From UBA1724 sp051884615 (GTDB taxonomy: Bacteria > Verrucomicrobiota > Lentisphaeria > Oligosphaerales > Oligosphaeraceae): 64,000 bases of DNA. The notes under the pieces were generated by a model. That model was not told the origin of the DNA, did no database searches, and saw only the letters and a program-made list of their open reading frames with translations. The stretch spans positions 1 to 64,000 of the forward strand of contig JBJEVT010000013.1 in the NCBI GenBank assembly GCA_051884615.1. Direction: 5' to 3'. A program made the position numbers and the translations under genes. Each line of letters opens with the position of its first letter. Positions within the stretch are counted from its first letter, which is position 1. Shown piece after piece: positions 34,441-42,523 of this stretch.

Positions 34441-35736
34441 ATGATTCTCAACACCCCTCTGACGCCGGAACAAAAGCGCCGGAGCCAATTCAATTATTGT
34501 TGCTTCACAGGCATCAACGGCATCTCCTATATGTGCCTGGGGGAGACGGTGATCGTCCTGCTGGCGGTCCGGCTCGCCATGCCCGACTGGGCAGTGGCGG
34601 CCATCAGCTCCATGATCTTCTTCGGCTTCGCTCTCCTGCCCCTGGGCAAGTGGATGACGGCCAGGGTGGGGGGCGCCCACAGCCAGGCGGGATTCTGGGT
34701 GGCGCGGAACATCGTGGCCGTGGGGGTGGCGAGCAGCGTCCTGTGGAGCCGCATGGGGTTGCACGGGGTGGCGGTGGCCTGCGTCCTGGGGGGCGCCTTC
34801 CTCTTCTACGGCCTGCGGGCGGCGGGCGTGGTGATGTCCATCCCCCTCATCGGGGAGATCTCCACGAAGGAGACCCGGGGGCGTCTCATCGGGGTGAGCC
34901 AGCGCCTCTTCAACGCCGCCGCCGCCATCAGCCTGGTGGCGGTCTCCGCTCTGATGTATCTCCTGGACTCCATCTGGACCCTCTTCGGCATCATCCTCTT
35001 CGGCGCCGTGTGCGGCGTGACGGCCTCCCGGTTCCTGAATCGCATCGACGAATCGGAGAATCTCCGGCAAAACGCCCGGCATCCCCTCATGAGGGATTTG
35101 CCGGAGCTCTTCCGCTCCTCCCCCATTCGCCGCATGATCCTGGGACGGATCTGCACCAATCTCTGCCTCCTGATGACCACCTCCATCTCCCTGCTGGCCC
35201 TGAAACGGGGCTATGGCATCAGCGACTACGAGGCCCTGTGCTTCTATTTGGTCATGTATGTCACCAAGTCCCTGGTGTCCACCCTATGCTCCCGTCTGTC
35301 GGACCGCATCAGCTCCCGGGGCGCCCTCCAGGTCTTCTTCCTTTGCTCGGCGTCCGCCGCCCCCTTCTGGATTCTCGCCCCCCAGCACTTCTGCTTCTGG
35401 CATGCCCTGGCCCTCTTCATGCTGCTGGGCACGGGGGATTGCGGAGCGGAGATCGGCAAGGCAATCTATTTCCTGCAATGCGTGCCCCGCCACCTCCAGA
35501 CCTCCGCGTCCGTGGTGGTCTCGCTGCTGGACGGCGCCTTGACGGGCCTGCTGGCCATCGGTCTGAACACCCTCCTGCTGAAGGGCGGGGAAGCCCTGGC
35601 GGCCCGTTCCGGATCCCCCACGCTGGCCAACTACCAGGGATATTATTGGCTGGCGCTGCCGGTTCTGATTCTGGCTTTCGCGGGAGTCTCCCGGCAACGG
35701 CTGCTCTCCCGCTCCCGGAGACGGCGGGAATCCTAG
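34441..35736 (+). CDS. Major facilitator superfamily permease
   Basis: A 431-residue inner-membrane transporter with about 12 hydrophobic helices. The central cytoplasmic loop (NRIDESENLRQNARHPLMRDLPELF) separates two six-helix bundles. It lies 75 bases behind the GH78 rhamnosidase and is likely to import the rhamnoside or oligosaccharide which that enzyme degrades (inference). Its stop codon overlaps the stop of the convergent ABC1 kinase gene in a CTAG tetranucleotide. Confidence 0.8.
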   Translation: MILNTPLTPEQKRRSQFNYCCFTGINGISYMCLGETVIVLLAVRLAMPDWAVAAISSMIFFGFALLPLGKWMTARVGGAHSQAGFWVARNIVAVGVASSVLWSRMGLHGVAVACVLGGAFLFYGLRAAGVVMSIPLIGEISTKETRGRLIGVSQRLFNAAAAISLVAVSALMYLLDSIWTLFGIILFGAVCGVTASRFLNRIDESENLRQNARHPLMRDLPELFRSSPIRRMILGRICTNLCLLMTTSISLLALKRGYGISDYEALCFYLVMYVTKSLVSTLCSRLSDRISSRGALQVFFLCSASAAPFWILAPQHFCFWHALALFMLLGTGDCGAEIGKAIYFLQCVPRHLQTSASVVVSLLDGALTGLLAIGLNTLLLKGGEALAARSGSPTLANYQGYYWLALPVLILAFAGVSRQRLLSRSRRRRES

Positions 35737-37406
35737 GAACGGAAGAGATCCACCAGAAGGGCGGCGGCCAGCAGGACGCCCACCGTGAGGCCGGCGATGC
35801 CCAGATAGGTGAGAAGATGCCCCGGGGGCGGCATCCGGAGGGAGATGAGCCAGGTGGAGTTCAATAGGATGCCCACGGTCAGGATGGCGGTGGTGCGCTG
35901 GCTCTGCCGCCTCTTGTAGCTCCGGAGGAATTCCTCCATCTGGGGAAACTCCTGCTGGAAGGTGAGTTTGCCCTGGAGGAGCCGGGTGGTGAAATTCCGG
36001 AGGGTGGCGGGGGAGCGGGAGGCCATCTCCAGCAGCTCCATCAGATCCTCCGCGCGCTGGTGGAGGGAGCGGTGGGGATTGAACTGGTGGAGGGCCACCC
36101 GCATCAGCGCCGGACGCAGCTGCTTCTCCAGATCATATTCGGGATTCAGGGTACGCAACACCCCGTCCGCCGTTCCCATCGCTTTCACCATCAGGTAGAT
36201 ATGGGGTTTCATGGCAATCTTCAGCCGATGGCAGAGCCCGTAGAGATGGTTCAAGGCGGCGGGGACGTTCAGCTGCTGGAGGGAACCGTGGAAATAGCGG
36301 TCGATGAATTCGCCCACGGCACACTCCAGCTCCGTCTCGTCGGGCTCCTCCTCGAAATCGCAGAGGCGCAGGAGGAGTTGGGCGGCGTGCTGCTCGTTGC
36401 GCTCCAGGATGCTCACGATGAGCCGGCAGAAGAGGCGCTTCTCCTCCTCGGTGAGGCGCCCGCACAACCCGAAATCCAGATAGCAGATGCGGTTGTCGGG
36501 GAGGGCGAAGAGATTGCCCGGATGGGGATCCGCATGGAAGAATCCATGGGTGAAGAACTGCTGCAGCATCAGGTCCGTGAGATTCTCGCAGAGGACATTG
36601 GGCTCCAGCCCCGCCTCCCGGAGGGACGGGAGCTGGTCCACCTTGATACCCTCGATGCGCTCCATGGTCAGCACATGGTCGCTGCAATACCGGGGATGGA
36701 TCTTGGGCACCACCACCTTGGCATTCCCCTGAAACTGCTGGGAAAAGCGCAGGAGATTCCCTGTTTCGCCCCGGAAATCCGCCTCCTCCTCCAGGGATTG
36801 GCGGAACTGCCGCACAATCCGGGGCAGCATCAGGAAGCGCAATTCCGGATTGCCCTCGTGGAGCTGGTCCGCCAGGAAGGTCAGCACCCCCATGTCCGAA
36901 CGTATGCTCTTCAGGATGTGGGGACGCTGGACCTTCACGAAGACCGGGGTGCCGTCCTTCAGGCGGGCGGCGTAGCCCTGGGAGAGGGAGGCGGCGGCGG
37001 CGGGCTCCTCCTGAAATTCCAGGAAGAGCTCCTCCAGGGTGCCGTGGAGATCATGCTCCAGAATCTGGCGGGTCTGGGAGAAGGGGAAGGGGGCGACCTG
37101 GTCCTGCAGGCGGGAGAGCTCCTCGGCACATTCCCTGCCCACCAGATCCGGGCGGGTGGAGAGGAATTGGCCCAGCTTCACATAGACGGGCCCCAGCTCC
37201 TCCATCACCTTCCGCAGCCGGGCGAAGAGCAGGGGAGACGCCTCCTGCTGCCCGGAATCCAGGCGGTCCCTCCGGCGCACCAGGTGCCGCAGACGCTGGA
37301 AGAAGACGCCCAGGCCATTGCGGAAGATGACCTGCAGAATCTTCTGCATCCGGGTCATGTTGTGATAGGCCCGGTAGGTGGATAGGATGGGGGAAAAGAA
37401 CTTCAT
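35733..37406 (-). CDS. ABC1/UbiB-family atypical kinase
   Basis: A 557-residue membrane-anchored protein-kinase-like protein. The family KxGQ motif is in VYVKLGQFLSTRPDL (near residue 77). The nucleotide-binding Lys is in PVFVKVQRPHI, and ADPHPGNLF followed by YLDFGLCG is the catalytic/metal region (about 290-315). Two hydrophobic helices close the chain (about 504-555). UbiB/COQ8 relatives support ubiquinone or other isoprenoid-lipid metabolism; the exact target here is unknown. It follows the pilus ATPase gene by 81 bases. Confidence 0.9.
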   Translation of the reverse strand: MKFFSPILSTYRAYHNMTRMQKILQVIFRNGLGVFFQRLRHLVRRRDRLDSGQQEASPLLFARLRKVMEELGPVYVKLGQFLSTRPDLVGRECAEELSRLQDQVAPFPFSQTRQILEHDLHGTLEELFLEFQEEPAAAASLSQGYAARLKDGTPVFVKVQRPHILKSIRSDMGVLTFLADQLHEGNPELRFLMLPRIVRQFRQSLEEEADFRGETGNLLRFSQQFQGNAKVVVPKIHPRYCSDHVLTMERIEGIKVDQLPSLREAGLEPNVLCENLTDLMLQQFFTHGFFHADPHPGNLFALPDNRICYLDFGLCGRLTEEEKRLFCRLIVSILERNEQHAAQLLLRLCDFEEEPDETELECAVGEFIDRYFHGSLQQLNVPAALNHLYGLCHRLKIAMKPHIYLMVKAMGTADGVLRTLNPEYDLEKQLRPALMRVALHQFNPHRSLHQRAEDLMELLEMASRSPATLRNFTTRLLQGKLTFQQEFPQMEEFLRSYKRRQSQRTTAILTVGILLNSTWLISLRMPPPGHLLTYLGIAGLTVGVLLAAALLVDLFRS

Positions 37407-37487
37407 GGGCGTCCAGGGAAAGGTTCGGCCCGGGGCATGGAGGGGAGGAGGACGGCGGGAAAAGAGAAAGGAAAATGTGGGGGCGGT

Positions 37488-39197
37488 CTAGCAGCAGCGA
37501 TGGACTTCGGCCAGGTCCGTGAGGCCCAGAAGGACCTTTTCCAGGGCGTCCTGGCTGTAGGGGAACCAGCCCTCCTTCCGGGCTTCCTCCCGGAGAAGGC
37601 TGTTGGGGGTGCGGGCGGAAATGAGATCCTCCAGCTTCTCCTGGACTTCCAGGATTTCGTAGACGCCCACGCGCCCCAGATAGCCGGTGCCCTGGCAGTA
37701 GATGCAACCCCGGGGGGAGGCGCGGCGGGGGGCGGGACGGGCAAGCCCATGGCTCTTGGCCAGATTGGCAAGATCCCGGGCGTCCTGGGGAGAGACCTGG
37801 TGGTCCGGCACGGAGCAATGGGGGCAGAGACGGCGCACCAGGCGCTGGGCCACCACCATCCGCAGGGAGGAGGCCACCAGGTCCGGCTCCACGCCCATGG
37901 CGATGAGACGATTGATGGCGCCCACCGCGTCGCTGGTGTGGAGGGTGGAAAGCACCAGGTGGCCGGTCATGGCCGCCTGGATGGCGATGTCGGCGGTCTC
38001 CGCATCCCGGATCTCCCCCACCAGAATCACATTGGGATCATGCCGGAGAATGGAGCGCAGGGTGGTGGAGAAGGTCAGCCCGATCTCCCCGTGGGTCTGC
38101 ACCTGGGTGAGCCCGGGAATGTCGTATTCCACCGGGTCCTCCACCGTGATGAGCTTCAAATCCTTCCGGTTCTCCATCAGGTGGGTCAGGATGCTGTACA
38201 GGGTGGTGGTCTTGCCCGAACCGGTGGGGCCGGTGACCAGAATCAGGCCGGAGGGACGGGACATCTGGTGGCGTACCTGCTCCAGGTGCTCGGGGGAGAG
38301 CCCCAGGGCGCCCATGTCCTTCAGCAGGGCCTGGGCGTTCAGCAGACGGAGGCACAGGGTTTCGCCGTAGCGGGTGGGCAGAGTGGAGACCCGGATGTCC
38401 CACACGGCGCCCTCCCGCAGAATCTGGAGGCGCCCGTCCTGGGGAAGGCGTTTCTCCGCGATGTCCATCTTGGCCAGCACCTTGATGCGGGCAAGGATGG
38501 ATTCTCCCAGGGTCTCCATGCCGGGGGGGACGGGGACGTCCTGGAGGAGCCCGTCCACCCGGAAGCGGAGCTTGATGGTCTGGGCGAAGGGTTCCAGATG
38601 GATGTCGGTGGCCCTGGCGTCGAAGGCGGCGGAGAGGATGTCCTCCACCAATCCGGCCACGGAGGAGTCCTCGGGGGGGCGGGCGGCCGCCTCCTGCCGT
38701 TCTTTTTCCTCTTCCTGGCGCGCGGAGGGCAGGGTCTCCTGGATGCGGGTGCGGATCTTCCGCACTTTCTCCGCTCCCAGGCCGTAGGCCTTGCGCCGAT
38801 GGGTCTCCAGGACCGCGGGGGGCGCCAGGAAGGGCTGGCAGGGCACCCCCAGCATCAGATGGAGCTGCTCCAGGGTGTTGGCGGCGGGGGGATGGGCGAA
38901 TGCCATCTGGAGGAGCCCCTCCTTCAGGGAGAGGGGCAGGGCCTGGAACCGGGCCGCCAGATTCTGGGGCACCTTCCCCAGGGCGTCCGGGCTGGGCGTC
39001 AGCTCCTCCGGAGGGGCCAGGGGGATGCCGGAGAGGCGGGAGAGGGCGGCGTAGAGGGCATCGGGCGGGCAGAGCTCCAGGGAGAGCACCGCGTCCTCCG
39101 GGGAGGAGCCGGTGCGTTTCATCCGGTTTTCGGCGGCTTGCGCCTGGGGCGGGGTGATAAGACCTTCCTGGAGAAGGGTGTCCAGCAACGGGGTCAT
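37488..39197 (-). CDS. Type IV pilus / type II secretion assembly ATPase (GspE/PilB)
   Basis: A 569-residue cytoplasmic hexameric motor that drives pilin polymerisation. It has an N-terminal GspE/MshEN-like domain (to about 150). The ATPase core has Walker A GPTGSGKTTT at 323-332, an Asp box (VEDPVEYDIPG), Walker B (VILVGEIRD) and a His box (TLHTSDAVGAINRL). A zinc tetracysteine motif is formed by CPHC and CIYC. The chain ends in two cysteines. It overlaps the PilP-like gene by 4 bases, so translation is coupled. No PilT or PilC is in the window. Confidence 0.93.
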   Translation of the reverse strand: MTPLLDTLLQEGLITPPQAQAAENRMKRTGSSPEDAVLSLELCPPDALYAALSRLSGIPLAPPEELTPSPDALGKVPQNLAARFQALPLSLKEGLLQMAFAHPPAANTLEQLHLMLGVPCQPFLAPPAVLETHRRKAYGLGAEKVRKIRTRIQETLPSARQEEEKERQEAAARPPEDSSVAGLVEDILSAAFDARATDIHLEPFAQTIKLRFRVDGLLQDVPVPPGMETLGESILARIKVLAKMDIAEKRLPQDGRLQILREGAVWDIRVSTLPTRYGETLCLRLLNAQALLKDMGALGLSPEHLEQVRHQMSRPSGLILVTGPTGSGKTTTLYSILTHLMENRKDLKLITVEDPVEYDIPGLTQVQTHGEIGLTFSTTLRSILRHDPNVILVGEIRDAETADIAIQAAMTGHLVLSTLHTSDAVGAINRLIAMGVEPDLVASSLRMVVAQRLVRRLCPHCSVPDHQVSPQDARDLANLAKSHGLARPAPRRASPRGCIYCQGTGYLGRVGVYEILEVQEKLEDLISARTPNSLLREEARKEGWFPYSQDALEKVLLGLTDLAEVHRCC

Positions 39198-39787
39198 GGC
39201 TTGGGCTCCAAGGTGAAGATCTTCGTTGCGCCGTAGGGGATGAGGAGAGGGTCGCCCTGGCCGTCGGCAGGCTGCAGCTTCAATTCCCGGTCGGAGATGG
39301 AAAGGACCCGGGGACCGAAATCCAGGGTGTCTCCCTCCTGGAGCACCAGGCTGGCGCCCCCGGTTTCCGAGTCGCTGAGCTCCACCATGGCATAGACCCG
39401 CCCCGTCAGGGCGGTGCGGACGCCCCGGAAGTTGACGGCGACCTTTCTGGGGGGCGGCGGCTCGGGAATGGGCTCCGGCGGCGGGGGCTTGGGCGCGGGA
39501 GGAGGCTCCGGCGGCGGGGCCTTGGGCTTCTCCATGGGGAATTTGGTGAGGAAGGGATCGCCTGTCTGGTCCACGGAGACCGGCGTCAGGAAGAAGGGGG
39601 GCTGCTCCTGCCAGGGCAGCAGGGCCTGGGGCGGGGGCATTTCCGCGGGGGGCGGCGCAGGCGGGGGCGGCTCGGGCAGAAGATACTGCCGGGTGCAGAA
39701 GATGCCTCCCAGAATCAAAACCAGAAGCACCAGGAGCTTCCGCTCCCCGTGGTGCAGCAGAAGGCGCATGAGGGTGTTCCGGGTCAT
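39194..39787 (-). CDS. PilP/GspC-like inner-membrane pilus protein
   Basis: A 197-residue protein with one membrane helix (about 18-35, LLVLLVLILGGIFC). A Pro-rich stretch of about 80 residues follows, probably crossing the periplasm. The small C-terminal beta domain (VAVNFRGVRTALTGRVYAMV) resembles the homology region of GspC or PilP that contacts the secretin. It overlaps the genes on both sides by 4 bases. The assignment rests on architecture and position. Confidence 0.6.
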   Translation of the reverse strand: MTRNTLMRLLLHHGERKLLVLLVLILGGIFCTRQYLLPEPPPPAPPPAEMPPPQALLPWQEQPPFFLTPVSVDQTGDPFLTKFPMEKPKAPPPEPPPAPKPPPPEPIPEPPPPRKVAVNFRGVRTALTGRVYAMVELSDSETGGASLVLQEGDTLDFGPRVLSISDRELKLQPADGQGDPLLIPYGATKIFTLEPKP

Positions 39788-40692
39788 TCCTTCTCCTCCT
39801 GGACGTCTGCCGCGGGGGCGGCGGGGGGATTTTCAGCGCCCTGGGGATCCATGAAGGCGGAGCAGCGCACGGTGAAGAGGTAGGTGGAGACCCGGTTCTC
39901 GCTGCCCGCCAGCAGGGCGTCCGGAGGCAGGCTGCGGATGGAGAGACGGATCATGGGAAGGAAGGCGCGCTTGGTCTGCAGGGAGGCTGTGAAGGCCAGA
40001 AATTCCTCCATGGTGCCGGAGAAGGTGGCGTCCACGGGAAATTCCAGCAGATAGATGGAGCCGTCCGGGGTCTCCTGGAGGGTGTAGGCGATCATGGGGG
40101 CGGCGGCGATGCGCCCCGAGCCGTCCTGCCGGGTGGCCAGCCGAAGGCCCGCCTTCCGGGCGTGCTGCAGAATCTCCTGGATGGTCCAGAGCTGGGCGAT
40201 GGTCTGCCAGACGGGCTGCTCCATGGGGGCCTCCGTGCCCATGCCGAAATAGGCCCCTTTCATGGGGGAGTCGCCCTGGGCGTATTCCGCCGTGATGCGC
40301 TCGTGAAGCTCCTTGTAGTCCAGCCGGGTGGCTCCGTAGATGAAGGCCAGGGTGTCGGTGTAGTTCTGACGGATGCGCTCCTCCAGGAGGGCGGTGGCGT
40401 AGGAGAGGGTCTTCCGGGAGACCTCCCGGAGGCCGGGATGGGCGGCGCCTCCCTGGAGCAGCTCCAGGCTCTCCTCCAGCTTCTCCTTCAGAAACGCCCC
40501 GTCCCGGGGAAGATCCGTGGCCTGGAAGAGCCTCTCCTTGCGCTCCACGGCGGCTTTCCGCCGGGCAAGTTCCTTCTGGCGGGGGCGCAGGAACAGGCCG
40601 TACGCCAGAAGGAGGGCGGCCACCGCCACCAGCATGGCCAGGGCCAGCGTGCGATGGGAGGTGGGCCAGTCTTTCGGGGTGGGGCGGAACAT
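39784..40692 (-). CDS. PilO-like / Amuc_1100-type pilus-associated protein
   Basis: A 302-residue protein with a short cytoplasmic N-terminus, one membrane helix (about 16-35) and a charged coiled-coil segment. A periplasmic alpha/beta domain of ferredoxin-like character follows (PVDATFSGTMEEFLAFTASLQ), then an Ala/Pro tail. This is the PilO/GspM layout. In Akkermansia the equivalent position in the operon is held by Amuc_1100, of similar length and layout; orthology is inferred, not shown. It overlaps the PilP-like gene by 4 bases. Confidence 0.6.
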   Translation of the reverse strand: MFRPTPKDWPTSHRTLALAMLVAVAALLLAYGLFLRPRQKELARRKAAVERKERLFQATDLPRDGAFLKEKLEESLELLQGGAAHPGLREVSRKTLSYATALLEERIRQNYTDTLAFIYGATRLDYKELHERITAEYAQGDSPMKGAYFGMGTEAPMEQPVWQTIAQLWTIQEILQHARKAGLRLATRQDGSGRIAAAPMIAYTLQETPDGSIYLLEFPVDATFSGTMEEFLAFTASLQTKRAFLPMIRLSIRSLPPDALLAGSENRVSTYLFTVRCSAFMDPQGAENPPAAPAADVQEEKE

Positions 40693-40704
40693 GAGGAGGA
40701 AAGG

Positions 40705-42504
40705 TTAGGAGCGGGGCCGCGGTGCGGACTGGGGCAGGGAGACGGGGAACTCCAGGAAGGGCAGCTGCAGCAGGAAGAGGGTATAGTCCCGCTTCAGCAT
40801 GTTGCGGTAGGTGCCCAGGAAGGAGGACCAGGGGGCGAAGTGGTTGGTCAGGAACTCCTCGGAAAGGAAGTCGGTGTAGTCGTCCACGTTGGTGAAGACC
40901 TGGGACCGGTTCAGCTCCCCCTGGAATTCCTTGACGGCCTGGAAGCGGGCGGAGGCGGCGGCGGGAAGGATTCCCCCCGCATACATCCGGGTGAGGAGGG
41001 GCAGGGTGGAGACCGGGGTGGCTGTGGTGGGCATGGGCGCCGGAGAAGAGGACGCCGCCGGAGAGGCGCCCGTGTCCTCCTGCCGGAGAAGGACTTTTTC
41101 CGCGGCGGGACGCAACGGGGAGGGCTCGCTTCTGCGGGAGGAGGGGGCGGGGGAGGAGCCGGCGCGGGGGGCGTTGTCCTCCGCAAAGGAGAACTCGTCG
41201 GCCAGATAGATGCACCAGGTGCCTTCCCGGGGAACGGGGCGGGACTGGTCCCAGGCACGGATGGATTGGACAAAACGACGGGTGCGCAGGGAGGCCTCCG
41301 CCACAGGCAGAAGCCGCTTCTGGTGATGGAGCAGCTCCTGCCGGGCGTCGTGGAGCTCGGGGGCGGTGGCCAGACATTCGTCCAGCAACTTCTCCTCCTG
41401 CTGCACCTCCCCTTCCTCCCGCTGCACCCGGGCGATGGCGTCCACGAAAAGCCAGCTCAGGAAGGCGGTGAGGAGGATGGCCGCCAGGGCCAGGAAGGGA
41501 AATTCCCGGGTACGCTTCTTCTGCCAGGCCAGACGGGTGGGCAGGAGGGTGATGGGCAGGGGGGCGAGGCCGGCGCTTTGGGCGGCCAGGCCGAAGGGGA
41601 GGGCCATGGCGGGGAGCACGCCGCCGATGGCGGTGCCGCCGCCCTGGTGGGGGCAGGACGCCTGGGGAAGCCCCAGGGGCTCCACGGAAATCTTCAGAAG
41701 GTCGGCGAGGGAGTCGGCCAGACCCTCCCGGGCGGCCGCCTCGCCGCTGAACCAAAGGCGGTCCCAGACGGTCAGCGCCCCGTCCCCCACCTGGGTGGCG
41801 CGCCAGCTACGCAGGGCGCCCTGCAGCTGCTGGGCCAGTTCGGCGGGCTGGGAGGAGGGGGAGTCCAGCACCCCCAGGAAGGGAAGGGCGCCTTGGGAGA
41901 GAATGAGCAACGTGGCGTAGTCCTCCTCCCCGTCCCAGTCCAGGACCATTTGGAGGCCGGGACGGGCAAGGGCCCCGGGCTGCAGCAGGGCGAGGGCGTT
42001 GTAGAGGGCGACCCCGCCGGGCGTCATGCCCTGGAGGGCCAGTTCGCTTTCCTGATAGAAGAGGCACCAGTCCTCCAGGGGGCCTTCCCGGGTGACGGCC
42101 ACCAGCTGGGGATTGGTCTGCCCCGGCAGGGGGGCGACGGGGCAGAAGGCGTTCACCAGGCTGACGCCGGAGAGGCCGGAGAGCTGCCCGGTCTGGTAGG
42201 AGACCACCTGGGCAAGCTTCTCCTGCTCCCGGATGGGGGGGAAGTCGGAGATGACCGTGGTGGCCTGGGGCTGGGGAAGGAGGCACAGGGCGTCGCCCCG
42301 GCGGGAGAGCTTCTCCTGGGCAATCCATTCCCGGGCGGCCTGGAGCTGCTCCTCCCGCCCCCGGACCCCCTCCTGGCGCCAGGGAAGATGCCACAGGGCC
42401 TCCACGGACCACCGTCCCCCGCCCCTGGCGGCGAGGGCCAGGGCGGAGATGCCTTCCCGGGAGTGGGCGAGGCCAAGATGGGAGCTGGGGGAGAAGAGAG
42501 CCAT
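40705..42504 (-). CDS. PilM-PilN/GspL-like fusion protein of the pilus platform
   Basis: A 599-residue protein. Residues 1 to about 320 resemble the actin-like PilM/GspL cytoplasmic domain. A single membrane helix at about 333-353 (FPFLALAAILLTAFLSWLF) leads into a coiled-coil periplasmic part of PilN/GspL type, carrying a Ser/Pro/Ala-rich insertion near 455-505. In many bacteria PilM and PilN are separate; here they form one chain as in GspL. It lies 19 bases after the secretin gene. Confidence 0.55.
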   Translation of the reverse strand: MALFSPSSHLGLAHSREGISALALAARGGGRWSVEALWHLPWRQEGVRGREEQLQAAREWIAQEKLSRRGDALCLLPQPQATTVISDFPPIREQEKLAQVVSYQTGQLSGLSGVSLVNAFCPVAPLPGQTNPQLVAVTREGPLEDWCLFYQESELALQGMTPGGVALYNALALLQPGALARPGLQMVLDWDGEEDYATLLILSQGALPFLGVLDSPSSQPAELAQQLQGALRSWRATQVGDGALTVWDRLWFSGEAAAREGLADSLADLLKISVEPLGLPQASCPHQGGGTAIGGVLPAMALPFGLAAQSAGLAPLPITLLPTRLAWQKKRTREFPFLALAAILLTAFLSWLFVDAIARVQREEGEVQQEEKLLDECLATAPELHDARQELLHHQKRLLPVAEASLRTRRFVQSIRAWDQSRPVPREGTWCIYLADEFSFAEDNAPRAGSSPAPSSRRSEPSPLRPAAEKVLLRQEDTGASPAASSSPAPMPTTATPVSTLPLLTRMYAGGILPAAASARFQAVKEFQGELNRSQVFTNVDDYTDFLSEEFLTNHFAPWSSFLGTYRNMLKRDYTLFLLQLPFLEFPVSLPQSAPRPRS

Positions 42505-42523
42505 GGGAGAGAGGGAGGAGAGG

